Shown here piece after piece: positions 55,155 to 64,000 of a stretch of DNA of 64,000 bases. Location: the NCBI RefSeq assembly GCF_016919705.1, contig NZ_CP070368.1:1-64000 (forward strand). The letters run 5' to 3'. The stretch is from Paracoccus methylovorus (GTDB lineage Bacteria > Pseudomonadota > Alphaproteobacteria > Rhodobacterales > Rhodobacteraceae). How positions within the stretch are numbered: the first letter of the stretch is position 1; each line of letters starts with the position of its first letter. The notes beneath the pieces were generated by a model. The model saw nothing but the letters and a program-made list of their open reading frames with translations. It did not search any database and was not told the DNA's origin. The translations under genes and the position numbers were made by a program.

Positions 55155-55892
55155 ATGAAAAACATCCTGATCACCGGCGGCGGCAGCGGTATCGGCCGCG
55201 TCACGGCCCGCCGGTTTCTTGAGGCCGGCTGGCAGGTCGGGCTGATCGGACGCCGCGAAGCAACGCTGGTCGAGACGGCGGCGGGCCATCCGGGCGCGTT
55301 GGTCCTGCCCTGCGATGTGACGGATGAGGCTGCGGTCGATGCGGCCTTTGCCCGCGCGGTCGCGGAATGGGGCCGGCTGGACGTGCTGTTCAACAATGCC
55401 GGATCGATCCTGATTTCGCGCCTCATCGACGAGATTTCATGGCAGGAGTGGCGCGGCATCGCCGGGGTGAACATCGACGGCATGTTCCTGTGCGCCCGCG
55501 CGGCATTCCGGCAGATGCGGCGGCAGGACCCGATGGGCGGGCGGATCATCAATAACGGCTCGATCGCTGCCGAGGCACCACGTCCCGGCTCGGTTCCCTA
55601 TACGGTGTCGAAACATGCGGTGACCGGGCTGACGCGCACCCTGGCACTGGACGGGCGGCCCTTCAACATCGCCTGCGGCCAGATCGACGCCGGCAATGCC
55701 ATGACCGAGATGGTCGAGGCCGTGGTGACGCGGGGCGCGCCGCAGGCCGATGGCTCGGTCCGGGTCGAGCCGGCGATGGATGCGGCCAATGTGGCTGATG
55801 CGGTGCTGCATATGGCCAGCATGCCCGAAGGCGCGAATGTGCTGCATATGACCGTGATGGCGACGAACATGCCCTTTGTCGGGCGCGGCTGA
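55155..55892 (+). CDS. Short-chain dehydrogenase/reductase
   Basis: A 245-residue classical SDR. TGGGSGIGR binds NAD(P), NNAGS follows, Ser in NNGSIAAE and YTVSK form the active site. IACGQIDAGNAMTEM near residue 175 is seen in SDRs that sit beside FAH hydrolases. 2-keto-3-deoxy-sugar-acid dehydrogenase or sugar dehydrogenase activity would fit the adjoining FAH gene (36 bp downstream), but neither is proved. Confidence 0.87.
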   Translation: MKNILITGGGSGIGRVTARRFLEAGWQVGLIGRREATLVETAAGHPGALVLPCDVTDEAAVDAAFARAVAEWGRLDVLFNNAGSILISRLIDEISWQEWRGIAGVNIDGMFLCARAAFRQMRRQDPMGGRIINNGSIAAEAPRPGSVPYTVSKHAVTGLTRTLALDGRPFNIACGQIDAGNAMTEMVEAVVTRGAPQADGSVRVEPAMDAANVADAVLHMASMPEGANVLHMTVMATNMPFVGRG

Positions 55893-55928
55893 CGGGCGGC
55901 AGGGATTGAATATGCGAAAGGATACGGA

Positions 55929-56774
55929 ATGAAGCTGCTTCGCTATGGCCCGCCGGGTCAGGAAAAACCGGGGCTGCTGGATGCCGAAGGCCGCATCCGC
56001 GACCTTTCCGCCCATATCCCCGATATCGCCGGCGATGCGCTTACCCCGGCCGGGCTGGCAAGGATCGCGGCGCTGGATCTGGACGGGCTGCCCATCGTCT
56101 CAGGCCAGCCGCGGCTGGGAGCCTGCGTCGGCCATGTGCCGAAATTCGTTGCCATCGGGCTGAACTACGCCGATCATGCGGCCGAGGCCGGCCTGCCGGT
56201 GCCGACCGAGCCGGTGGTGTTCAGCAAATGGACCAGCTGCATCATCGGGCCGGACGACGATGTCGTGATCCCACCCGGGGCGCAGAAAACCGATTGGGAG
56301 GTGGAACTGGGCGTGGTCATCGGCCAGCGCGCCAGCCAGCTTGCCGAAGCGGCGGCGCTGGATCATGTCGCGGGCTATTGCGTGGTCAATGACATCAGCG
56401 AGCGGGAATGGCAGGCCGAGCGCGGCGGCACCTGGGACAAGGGCAAGGGTTTCGACACATTCGGCCCGATCGGTCCCTGGCTCGTCACGCGCGACGAGAT
56501 CCCCGATCCACAGGCGCTGGATCTGTGGCTGGAACTGGACGGTCGGCGCTGTCAGGAGGGTTCGACCCGGACGATGATCTTTGGCGTGGCCGAGATTGTC
56601 GCCTATTGCTCGCGGTTGATGACGTTGTTGCCGGGGGATGTGATCACCACCGGCACGCCGCCCGGTGTCGGCATGGGGCAAAAACCACCTGTGTTCCTGA
56701 GGGGCGGCGAAGTGATGCGGTTGGGCATTACCGGCCTGGGCGAGCAGCGCCAGAGGGTGCGGCGCTCTGATTAA
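55929..56774 (+). CDS. Fumarylacetoacetate hydrolase family protein
   Basis: The 281-residue protein has the FAH fold: FVAIGLNYADHAAEAG starts the catalytic domain, KTDWEVELGVVIGQ has the metal-binding Glu residues, and NDISEREWQ and GDVITTGTPPGVGMG are diagnostic. Members include ureidoglycolate lyase-like and 2,4-diketo-3-deoxy-L-fuconate hydrolases. The latter act after an SDR in non-phosphorylating L-fucose or L-rhamnose breakdown, matching the upstream SDR. In Agrobacterium the chvE-gguAB locus also has an FAH-family partner (gguC). Confidence 0.87.
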   Translation: MKLLRYGPPGQEKPGLLDAEGRIRDLSAHIPDIAGDALTPAGLARIAALDLDGLPIVSGQPRLGACVGHVPKFVAIGLNYADHAAEAGLPVPTEPVVFSKWTSCIIGPDDDVVIPPGAQKTDWEVELGVVIGQRASQLAEAAALDHVAGYCVVNDISEREWQAERGGTWDKGKGFDTFGPIGPWLVTRDEIPDPQALDLWLELDGRRCQEGSTRTMIFGVAEIVAYCSRLMTLLPGDVITTGTPPGVGMGQKPPVFLRGGEVMRLGITGLGEQRQRVRRSD

Positions 56775-56787
56775 CGGCACGGTCGCA

Positions 56788-56810
56788 GGGGTATTTGAGC
56801 AACGAAGAAG
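56788..56810 (+). repeat. Palindromic-element 3' core, copy C
   Basis: GGGGTATTT-GAGC-AACGAAGAAG repeats the last 23 bases of copy A, except for variable bases in the 4-base spacer. It begins 14 bases after the FAH stop in the sense direction. The upstream palindromes of copies A and B are missing. Confidence 0.6.
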
Positions 56811-56880
56811 CAGCCGGTAGTTCTGAGCCGGGCGAGGGTTTTGCCGCCGGTTGGGTGTGAGGTTGTTGAGGTGCTGTCTT

Positions 56881-57603
56881 TCAGCTTTCGGCGGCCAGGG
56901 TTTCAGCGAGCGATTCCGTGCGGGTGAAATAGTCGGGCGACAGCCGCAGCACCCCCGGCAGGTCCATCAGCACCCGGCGCAGATGCCCGCGTATTGCTGT
57001 TTCGGCGCGGTCGGGGTCGCCGGCGGCGATGGCCAGGGCCAGGTTGCGATGCTGATCCAGCATGATGTCCTTGGGCGTCATTGCGGCCAGCAGGTGGCGG
57101 GCGCGGTCCAGATGCATCTTCATTTGCTGCAGGTGGCTCCAGACCATTGCCTTGCCCGCAATCCCGGCCAGAGTGGCGTGGAATTCCTCGTCTAGCTGGG
57201 TCAGGGCGGCGGGGTCGGATTCGGCCTCTTGCCGGGCGATTTGGCAAAATAGCGCCTCGTGGTCCTGCGGCAGTGCCTGAACCGCAGCCAGGCGCACGAT
57301 GTCGGATTCGACCGATTCGCGAATGAAACGCGTGCAGAGCACCCATTCCATGTCGATCGGGGTCACGAATGTGCCGCGCTGTGGTCGGATTTCCAGAAGC
57401 CCCTCGCCGGCGAGGCGGATGAAGGCCTCGCGCACGGGCTGGCGCGACAAAGCGTATTGACCGGCGATTTCCTGTTCGGAGAGCCGTGTGCCGGGCGGCA
57501 GTTCGCCACGAATGATGCGTTTGCGCAGACGGGTGTGCAACTGTGCCCCGAAGGGCGTTTGCGCCGCCGTTGCGGCAAGGGTTTGCGGCGATGCGGGGTC
57601 CAT
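56881..57603 (-). CDS. GntR/FadR-family transcriptional regulator (FCD domain)
   Basis: The 240-residue regulator has an N-terminal winged helix (LRKRIIRGELPPGTRLSEQEIAGQYALSRQPVREAFIRLAGEGL in two parts) and a C-terminal FCD ligand domain from about residue 95 with metal-type His residues (EFHATLAG, later GHLRRVL). FCD regulators answer to sugar acids and similar carboxylates, so it probably controls this sugar region. It is the last gene on the minus strand after galM, 48 bp away, and converges with the FAH gene. Confidence 0.88.
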   Translation of the reverse strand: MDPASPQTLAATAAQTPFGAQLHTRLRKRIIRGELPPGTRLSEQEIAGQYALSRQPVREAFIRLAGEGLLEIRPQRGTFVTPIDMEWVLCTRFIRESVESDIVRLAAVQALPQDHEALFCQIARQEAESDPAALTQLDEEFHATLAGIAGKAMVWSHLQQMKMHLDRARHLLAAMTPKDIMLDQHRNLALAIAAGDPDRAETAIRGHLRRVLMDLPGVLRLSPDYFTRTESLAETLAAES

Positions 57604-57651
57604 GTATCCTCCCTGTCCCGCATTAGTTCGGAGATCGACCTTGCGTCAACC

Positions 57652-58653
57652 TTATGGGCTGGGATGGAAGCTCATCACCGTGGTCTGGCGGTAAAGCTGG
57701 CCGGGTTCCAGAATCGTCGTGGGGTAGGCTGGATGGTTCGGCGCGTCGGGCCAAAGCTGCGATTCCAGCGCGATGCCGGCGTGGCGGCCATAGGGCCGGC
57801 CGTCCACTCCGGCCGCGCCGGGCGTCAGGTGCTGGCCGGCATAGACCTGAAGGCCGGGTTCGGTTGAGCGCAGGCTCATCATCAGCCCACCTGCCTGAAG
57901 CACGGCAACCTTGCGCGGTGTGGTCCGGCGTTGCGTCGAGATGCAGAGGTTATGGTCGATCCTCGGCCCGCCAAGTCGCCCGCCCAGCGTGACAGGGCTG
58001 CGGAAATCCAGATGCGTCCCTTGAACCGGGGCGGGCGCCCCAAGCGGGATCATATCGGCATCCACCGGCAGGTAGTTTTCGGCCGGGACGGTCAGCCTGT
58101 GATCCGCCACGGTTTCCGCGCCGTCGAGATTGAAATAGCTGTGCTGGGCGAAATTGCACAGGGTGGTGTCCTCGGACGTGGCAAGTATCGTCAGCATCAG
58201 GATAGGGCCGGGAAGGATGGAATAGGTCGCCCGGATCAGCATCGCGCCGGGAAAGCCCATATGTCCCGAAGGCAGATAATCGGCCAGCGCCACCGAGCTT
58301 TTGTCCCAATCGGCCAGCATCCAGTTGCGGGTGCCGCAGCCGTCGCTGCCGCCGTGCAACAGGTGGCGTCCGTCCTGGTTACGGTCGAGCTGCCATTCAT
58401 GTCCGTCAATCATGGCACGGCCTTGGGCAATGCGATTGGCATAGCGTCCGATCACCGCACCGAAATAGCGGCCTTCGTCCAGATAAGGGTCCAGTTCGGG
58501 AAAACCCAACACCAGAGAATGACCCACTCCGGTCAGCCGCAGATCCTGAAGCGAGGCGCCCAGCGTGATGAAAGAGGCCGTCAGCCCGTGACCCGAGATC
58601 GTTGCCCGCATCACCGGCCTGCCATCCGCAAGCGTGCCGAATTTTTCCGGCAT
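57652..58653 (-). CDS. galM: Aldose 1-epimerase (galactose mutarotase)
   Basis: A 333-residue mutarotase interconverting alpha and beta anomers. GAVIGRYANRIAQGR has the substrate Arg, LLHGGSDGCGTRNW and NFAQHSYFNLDG hold the two active-site His residues, and ALESQLWPDAPNHP near the end contains the catalytic Glu. Start and stop overlap the lactonase gene by one base (TGATG). It prepares the anomer used by a sugar dehydrogenase. Confidence 0.92.
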   Translation of the reverse strand: MPEKFGTLADGRPVMRATISGHGLTASFITLGASLQDLRLTGVGHSLVLGFPELDPYLDEGRYFGAVIGRYANRIAQGRAMIDGHEWQLDRNQDGRHLLHGGSDGCGTRNWMLADWDKSSVALADYLPSGHMGFPGAMLIRATYSILPGPILMLTILATSEDTTLCNFAQHSYFNLDGAETVADHRLTVPAENYLPVDADMIPLGAPAPVQGTHLDFRSPVTLGGRLGGPRIDHNLCISTQRRTTPRKVAVLQAGGLMMSLRSTEPGLQVYAGQHLTPGAAGVDGRPYGRHAGIALESQLWPDAPNHPAYPTTILEPGQLYRQTTVMSFHPSP

Positions 58654-59491
58654 CAGACTTTGACCGGTGGTTCGGGCCGGCCTTGCGTGCCGGGGTCCAG
58701 CAACCATGTCCGGCCATCCTGCGGGCCGTGCACGCCCTCGGCTGCGCTGGTGACGATCAGTTGCGAAAGATCAGGCCCGCCAAAGGCCGGGCAGCTTGGT
58801 TGGCTGGCTGGCAGGGTCAGGCGGTGCAACAGGCGGCCGTCGGGGGCATGGCAGGCGACCGAGCCGCTGCCCCAGCGGGCGTTCCAGAACCGGCCCTGCC
58901 GGTCGGTGACGGCGCCATCGGGAAACTGGTCGGTGCCTGTCAGGTCCAGAAACACCTGCGCCTCGGCAGAGGGCCAGCCGTCTTCGTCCAGATCTTGCGA
59001 CCAGACGGTTTGTGCGGCGGTGTCGGCGAAATAGGCCAGACGCCCGTCAGGAGAAAAGCAGATAGCATTCGGGATGGACATATTTCCCCGCAACAGGCGC
59101 AGTTCGCCGCCAAAATACCGATAGATCGCGCCTTTTCCAGCCCCGGCATCATGCGCCATGGTTCCGATCCAGAATCCCCCCAAGGGATCGGCCCGCCCGT
59201 CGTTCGAGCGGTTGTGGGGCCGGTCTGCCTCTAGCGCGACCAGCCGTTCCCGGTGGCCGTCACGCAGGCCAAAGCGGATGAGCTCGGTTTCGCTGGCGAT
59301 CAGCAGGTGGTCGCGGTCGATCCAGCCCGCAGCCGAGACCATTTCTTCGAACTGCCATTCCAGCTCGGTCCCGTCCTGACGCGACATGAGCTTGCGGCCA
59401 AGGATGTCGAACCAGAAGGGCTGGGCGCGTTCGGGGTGCCAGAATGCGCCTTCGCCCAAGGTGCAGATGCGCGGGTCGAAGACCTGCGCGC

Positions 59492-59495
<4 letters not shown>
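58653..59495 (-). CDS. SMP-30/gluconolactonase family sugar lactonase
   Basis: The 280-residue six-bladed propeller begins with LGEGAFWHPE, where the Glu binds the metal. RSNDGRADPLGGFWIGTM and SIPNAICFSPDGRLAYFADT supply the remaining ligands (Asn, Asp). SMP-30 enzymes open aldonolactones, so galactonolactone or arabinonolactone is the likely substrate given dgoA and dgoK. It overlaps dgoA by 4 bp. Confidence 0.92.
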
Positions 59496-60090
<595 letters not shown>

Positions 60091-60094
<4 letters not shown>

Positions 60095-60993
60095 GTTTCC
60101 CCCTGCAAGTGAAGGCCGGCAGCGGTGAGCCCGGCCAGAGCCAAGGCTGCCCCATCCTTTTGACATGCCTGCGCGCCCGCTGCCAGCAGCAGGGTTTGGT
60201 AAAGCCGCGTCAGGTCGGGTGCGCCTATGATCACGCTGGGCCCGGCCCGCCAGAAGTCCTGCGCCGCCGCAAGCTCGGCCCCGATCAGCAACCCCGAAAG
60301 CCGACCCGCTGCCTTTTCCGGGGACAGCCCGTGCAACAGTGCATCGGCGCGCAGGGCAAACAGCCCTGATTGCGCGGCGTGGAGGTCGGTCAGTGCCGAT
60401 GCCCCTGCCTCGGCAAAGGCGGCCGGGTCGGGCTTGGCCGTGTCGATGGTCAGCCGCAGCACAGATTGCCGGGCGAGCAGCGAAAACAACTCTCCGGTCA
60501 TGAAACTGCGGAAGCGTTCGACCCTGCCCTGCGACAGGCGGACCCATTTGCTGTGCGTGCCGGGCAGGCAGAGCGCGCCGTCGAAACCGGGGTTCTGGGC
60601 CAGAAAGCCGGCGATCTGGGTTTCCTCTCCGCGCATCACATCCGGTGGGGCGGCCTGCGACAGGCCGGGCAGGATACGAATGTCCAGCCGGGGGTCGCGG
60701 GCGGGGGCGTTGACCGCCTGCCGTGGGTCGATGGGCGGGCAGGGGACGGCGCGATACTGTGCCTCGACCCAGCCGCCACGGGCCCCGACCATGCCGCAGG
60801 CGATGATGCGCATCCGGCCCTGTTCGGGCAGCCAGTCGGCGATCAGGTCAAGCAGCGCCTGTTCGAACGCTGCCGGGGCAAGGCTGCCCATGCCGCGATC
60901 CGAGGCGCGAGAGGTAAGCACCTGCGCACCTTGCATCGCCCAGGCGCGCAGCCGCGTGGTTCCCCAATCAAGGGCGATCCAGTCGGGCGTCAC
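60091..60993 (-). CDS. dgoK: 2-dehydro-3-deoxygalactonokinase
   Basis: The 300-residue kinase phosphorylates KDGal at O6 before the aldolase. ALDWGTTRLRAW is the phosphate-1 motif, CGMVGARGGW and LPGTHSKWV (GTHSKW) are DgoK signatures, and RSFMTGELFSLL follows. It overlaps the permease and aldolase genes by 4 bp each. Confidence 0.94.
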
Positions 60994-62174
60994 GACTTGC
61001 TCTTGTTCGAGACGTCGAAGATCACAGCGGCCATCAGCACCAGCCCCTTGATGACTTGCTGATAGTCGATGCCGATGCCAAGGATCGACATGCCGTTGTT
61101 CATGACGCCCATGATGAAGGCGCCGACGACAGCGCCGATTACCGTGCCGACGCCGCCCGCCATCGAGGCGCCGCCGATAAAGACTGCCGCGATCACGTCA
61201 AGCTCGAACCCGACGCCGGCCTTGGGCGTGGCCGAGTTCAGCCGGGCTGCGACCACGATCCCCGCCAGCGCCGCTAGCATCCCCATGTTCACGAAGGTCA
61301 TGAAGACCACGCGTTCCGAGTTGATGCCCGACAGTTTGGCGGCCTTGGAATTGCCGCCGATGGCATAGATGCGCCGGCCGATGGTCGTGCGCTCCGAGAT
61401 AAAGGCGTAAAGCGCCACCAGAACCGCCATGACGATGAACACGTTGGGCAGGCCACGGAAATTCGCCAGCACCCAGGTCATCCAGATCAGCGCCAGAAAG
61501 ATCAGCGCGTTCTTGACGGCGAAAAAGGCAAAAGGCTCGTCCACGATGCCCACGGCCTCTTCGCGCCGGCGACCACGGATTTGCAGCCACAGGATCGTCA
61601 GCGCCGCGCCCCAGCCCAGGACCAGAGACAGCGTGTTGGGCTTGTCGGGACCAAAGACGTCGGGAATGAAGCCCGAGGCGATCATCTGGAACTCGCGCGG
61701 GAAGGGGCCGATCGACTGGCCTTGCAGGGTCCACATTGTCAGGCCGCGAAACACCAGCATCCCGGCCAGCGTGACGATAAAACTGGGAATTTTCCAATAG
61801 GCGATCCAATAGCCCTGAATGCCGCCGATCACCGCGCCCGCGGCAAGGCTTAGAACCACGACGAGAGGGATCGGCAATCCCATCCTGACCACCATCAGCG
61901 CCGCCAGCGCGCCGACGAATGCCGCGACCGAGCCGACCGACAGGTCGATATGACCGGCGACGATGACCAGAAGCATTCCGACCGCCATGATGACGATATG
62001 GCTGTTTTGCAGGAACAGGTTGGTCAGGTTTACCGGCCGGAACAGGATACCGCCGGTCACGACCTGAAAGAAGGCCATGATGACGATCAGCGCGAAAAGG
62101 ATGCCATATTCGCGGATGTTGCGGCGGATGAAGCCGAAAGTATCGCCGCGGCGTTCGGTGGTCGTGTCAGACAT
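60990..62174 (-). CDS. mmsB: Monosaccharide ABC transporter permease (MmsB/GguB)
   Basis: A 394-residue inner-membrane permease. It is longer than RbsC-type proteins (about 320) because of an extra middle region around [11 protein letters not shown], as in MmsB/Ggu[20 protein letters not shown] near residue 80 and [32 protein letters not shown], split over two segments, are conserved. It imports several monosaccharides with MmsA and ChvE. It overlaps mmsA by 8 bp and dgoK by 4 bp. Confidence 0.92.
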   Translation of the reverse strand: MSDTTTERRGDTFGFIRRNIREYGILFALIVIMAFFQVVTGGILFRPVNLTNLFLQNSHIVIMAVGMLLVIVAGHIDLSVGSVAAFVGALAALMVVRMGLPIPLVVVLSLAAGAVIGGIQGYWIAYWKIPSFIVTLAGMLVFRGLTMWTLQGQSIGPFPREFQMIASGFIPDVFGPDKPNTLSLVLGWGAALTILWLQIRGRRREEAVGIVDEPFAFFAVKNALIFLALIWMTWVLANFRGLPNVFIVMAVLVALYAFISERTTIGRRIYAIGGNSKAAKLSGINSERVVFMTFVNMGMLAALAGIVVAARLNSATPKAGVGFELDVIAAVFIGGASMAGGVGTVIGAVVGAFIMGVMNNGMSILGIGIDYQQVIKGLVLMAAVIFDVSNKSKS

Positions 62175-63741
62175 GGGCGGCCTCTGCCTCGATTTCCTCG
62201 GGGGTGACGGTTTCGTCGGTCAGGTCGTTGCCCGATTGGATGATGACTTGCATGATGCGCTCCTGCGTCGCCTCGGACGTGGGCATTTCGCTGACCAGCC
62301 GCCCTTCGTTCATGACCAGAATGCGGTCGGTGATGCCCAACAGCTCTGGCATTTCCGACGATATCACGATGATCGATTTGCCGGCGGCGGCAAGGTCGCG
62401 GACAATGGTATAGATTTCATATTTCGCGCCCACGTCGATGCCGCGCGTCGGCTCGTCCAGGATCAGGATCTCGGGTTGGGCGAACAGCCATTTCGCCAGA
62501 ACCACCTTCTGCTGGTTGCCGCCCGACAGGTTCACTGTCCTTTGCTCGACCGAGGGCGAGCGGATGTTGATGCGGTTTCGATAATCACGCGCCACCGCCC
62601 CCTCGCGCTGGCGGTCCACCACGCCGCGGTTCGAGACCCCGGCAAGATTGGCCAGCGGGATGTTGCGGCGGATCGTGTCATCAAGGATCAGGCCCAGCGA
62701 CTTGCGGTCCTCGGTCACATAGGCCAGCCCGGCCTTGATGGCGCGCGGCACGGTGGACAGGTCGGCCGGCTTTCCGTGAACCGTGACCCGGCCAGATTTC
62801 CATTCGCCCATCGAGCGGCCGAACAGGCTCATGGCCAGTTCGGTGCGGCCTGCGCCCATCAGCCCGGCGATGCCCAGCACCTCTCCGCGCCGCAGGCTGA
62901 AACTGGCGCCCTTGACCAGTGGGCGGCCGTCGCGGGCCGGGTCGGCCACGGTCCAGCCTTCGACCTGCATCACCACCTCGCCGATAGTGGGCTCGCGCGG
63001 CGGATAGCGGTCGTGCATCGAGCGGCCGACCATGTCGCGGATGATCAGCGATTCACCGACCATCCCGTCGTGATGTGCCACCGTCGCGCCATCGCGCAGC
63101 ACGGTGATACTGTCGCAGACCTGACTGATCTCGTTAAGCTTGTGCGAGATCAGAATGGCGGTCATGCCTTGATCGCGAAAGCTGGCCAACAGGCGCAAAA
63201 GCGCGTCGCTGTCATGTTCGTTCAGCGACGATGTCGGCTCGTCCAGGATCAGCAGATCGACCTTTTTCGACAGCGCCTTGGCGATCTCGATCAACTGCTG
63301 CTTGCCCATGCCCAGACCGCCGACCTTGGTTTCCGGGCTTTCGCGCAGGCCGACCTGCGCCAACAGCTCGGCGGTGCGGCGGTTGGTCTCGCGTCGGTCG
63401 ATGATGCCATGCGCGGCGATCTCGTTGCCCAGAAAGATGTTCTCGGCAATCGACATCTGCGGCACCAGTGCCAGTTCCTGATGGATGATGACGATGCCCA
63501 GTTCTTCGCTGTCCTTGATCGAGCGATTGGCGACGGGCGCGCCATTATAAAGGATATCGCCCTGATAGCTGCCATGCGGATAGACGCCCGACAGCACCTT
63601 CATCAGCGTGGATTTCCCGGCGCCGTTCTCGCCGACCAGGGCGCGGATCTCGCCGCGCCGCACGGTCATGTTGACATTGTCCAGGGCTTTGACGCCGGGG
63701 AACTCTTTGGAAATCCCCCGCATTTCCAAAATCGCATCCAT
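62167..63741 (-). CDS. mmsA: Monosaccharide ABC transporter ATPase (MmsA/GguA)
   Basis: The 524-residue protein carries two ATPase domains in tandem. The first has Walker [10 protein letters not shown], signature [10 protein letters not shown] and Walker [12 protein letters not shown]. The second has the degenerate Walker [24 protein letters not shown] and [15 protein letters not shown]. This pattern is typical of sugar importers in the Rbs/Xyl/Mms class. The ATG at 63741 follows AAGGGG; a GTG two codons earlier is less likely. It is separated from chvE by 62 bp with a perfect hairpin. Confidence 0.94.
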   Translation of the reverse strand: MDAILEMRGISKEFPGVKALDNVNMTVRRGEIRALVGENGAGKSTLMKVLSGVYPHGSYQGDILYNGAPVANRSIKDSEELGIVIIHQELALVPQMSIAENIFLGNEIAAHGIIDRRETNRRTAELLAQVGLRESPETKVGGLGMGKQQLIEIAKALSKKVDLLILDEPTSSLNEHDSDALLRLLASFRDQGMTAILISHKLNEISQVCDSITVLRDGATVAHHDGMVGESLIIRDMVGRSMHDRYPPREPTIGEVVMQVEGWTVADPARDGRPLVKGASFSLRRGEVLGIAGLMGAGRTELAMSLFGRSMGEWKSGRVTVHGKPADLSTVPRAIKAGLAYVTEDRKSLGLILDDTIRRNIPLANLAGVSNRGVVDRQREGAVARDYRNRINIRSPSVEQRTVNLSGGNQQKVVLAKWLFAQPEILILDEPTRGIDVGAKYEIYTIVRDLAAAGKSIIVISSEMPELLGITDRILVMNEGRLVSEMPTSEATQERIMQVIIQSGNDLTDETVTPEEIEAEAAHV

Positions 63742-63769
63742 GGCCACCCCTTGCGATCATGCGGATGAC

Positions 63770-63793
63770 GCTGCCGCAAGTTTTTGCGGCAGC
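63770..63793 (-). promoter_or_regulatory. Perfect hairpin between chvE and mmsA
   Basis: Arms GCTGCCGCAA / TTGCGGCAGC are perfect (10 bp) with a 4-base loop, in the 62-bp gap. No T-run follows in the minus direction, so read-through with protection of the chvE message is likelier than full termination. Confidence 0.7.
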
Positions 63794-63803
63794 GCGTGGG
63801 AAG

Positions 63804-64000
63804 TCACTTCAACTGGTCTTCGGTGTAATAGCCCGAGCCGATCAGCACATCGGTCAGGTTCTTTTCGGTCACGGCCACCGGCTCCAGCAGGTACGAAGGA
63901 ACGGTCTTGACGCCGTTGTCGTAGGTTTCGGTGTCGTTCACCTGCGGTTCCTCGCCCTTCATCATGGCATCCACCATGCCGACGGTGACTTTGGCCAGTT
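63804..64000 (-). CDS. chvE: Sugar-binding protein ChvE, C-terminal part
   Basis: The gene enters from the right edge; 65 C-terminal residues are visible. They end [18 protein letters not shown] and contain [15 protein letters not shown], which matches the end of ChvE-type multiple-monosaccharide binding proteins (periplasmic, binding galactose, arabinose, glucose, xylose). It is the first visible gene of the operon chvE-mmsA-mmsB-dgoK-dgoA-lactonase-galM. Identity of the full protein rests on this tail and its partners. Confidence 0.8.
   Translation of the reverse strand, partial: LAKVTVGMVDAMMKGEEPQVNDTETYDNGVKTVPSYLLEPVAVTEKNLTDVLIGSGYYTEDQLK

Overview
The window reads as chromosomal DNA of a non-photosynthetic Rhodobacteraceae bacterium, most likely Paracoccus or a close relative. 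Pointers are the high GC, the alphaproteobacterial regB/senC/regA/hvrA redox locus without any photosynthesis gene, the AddAB recombinase, the TsaE-AmgK fusion, a Rhodobacter-type porin and a ChvE/Mms sugar transporter. Coding density is high and many neighbours overlap by 4 bp. I found no rRNA, tRNA, CRISPR array, prophage or transposase gene.

Layout. 1-5.9 kb: the end of a GT8-like glycosyltransferase, an epimerase, free methionine sulfoxide reductase, a GFA protein, a LysE exporter, RluA, a Tat-exported metallo-hydrolase and a PEP-mutase-family enzyme. 5.9-8 kb (minus): rbfA, a DUF2233 protein and truB. 8-17.6 kb (plus): dapB, tsaE-amgK, murU, addB, addA and trxA, combining lysine/cell-wall metabolism, peptidoglycan recycling and double-strand-break repair. 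17.6-25.4 kb: hslVU, a small membrane protein, a DUF900 lipoprotein, Smr, a TimA-like protein, FxsA, SecB and an HD hydrolase. 25.4-30.9 kb: hvrA, regA and senC divergent from regB, then a PAS protein and a nucleosidase. 31-45 kb (mostly minus): a DUF4139 protein, asd, an MFS-GT4-GT29-like operon, a second MFS transporter, a GST, a BaiN-like flavoprotein, holA, lptE, leuS and a DUF3576 lipoprotein. 45-52.7 kb: porin, a PLP homeostasis protein, an RTX-repeat protein, rpsO, pnp and two glycosyltransferases. 52.7-64 kb: peroxiredoxin, then a sugar catabolic region. In that region a minus-strand operon (chvE-mmsA-mmsB-dgoK-dgoA-lactonase-galM, then a GntR regulator) faces an ALDH, an SDR and an FAH hydrolase on the plus strand.

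The observations most worth following are these. (1) A 79-bp GC-rich palindromic element lies directly behind hslV, a second 79-bp copy lies in frame inside the BaiN-like flavoprotein gene, and the 3' core alone follows the FAH gene. (2) A perfect 15-bp hairpin buries the start codon of the DUF900 lipoprotein. (3) A short bacterial GT29-like sialyltransferase homologue ends the MFS/GT4 operon. (4) A perfect 10-bp hairpin sits between chvE and mmsA. All calls come from reading the sequence and from family knowledge; no database search was run.
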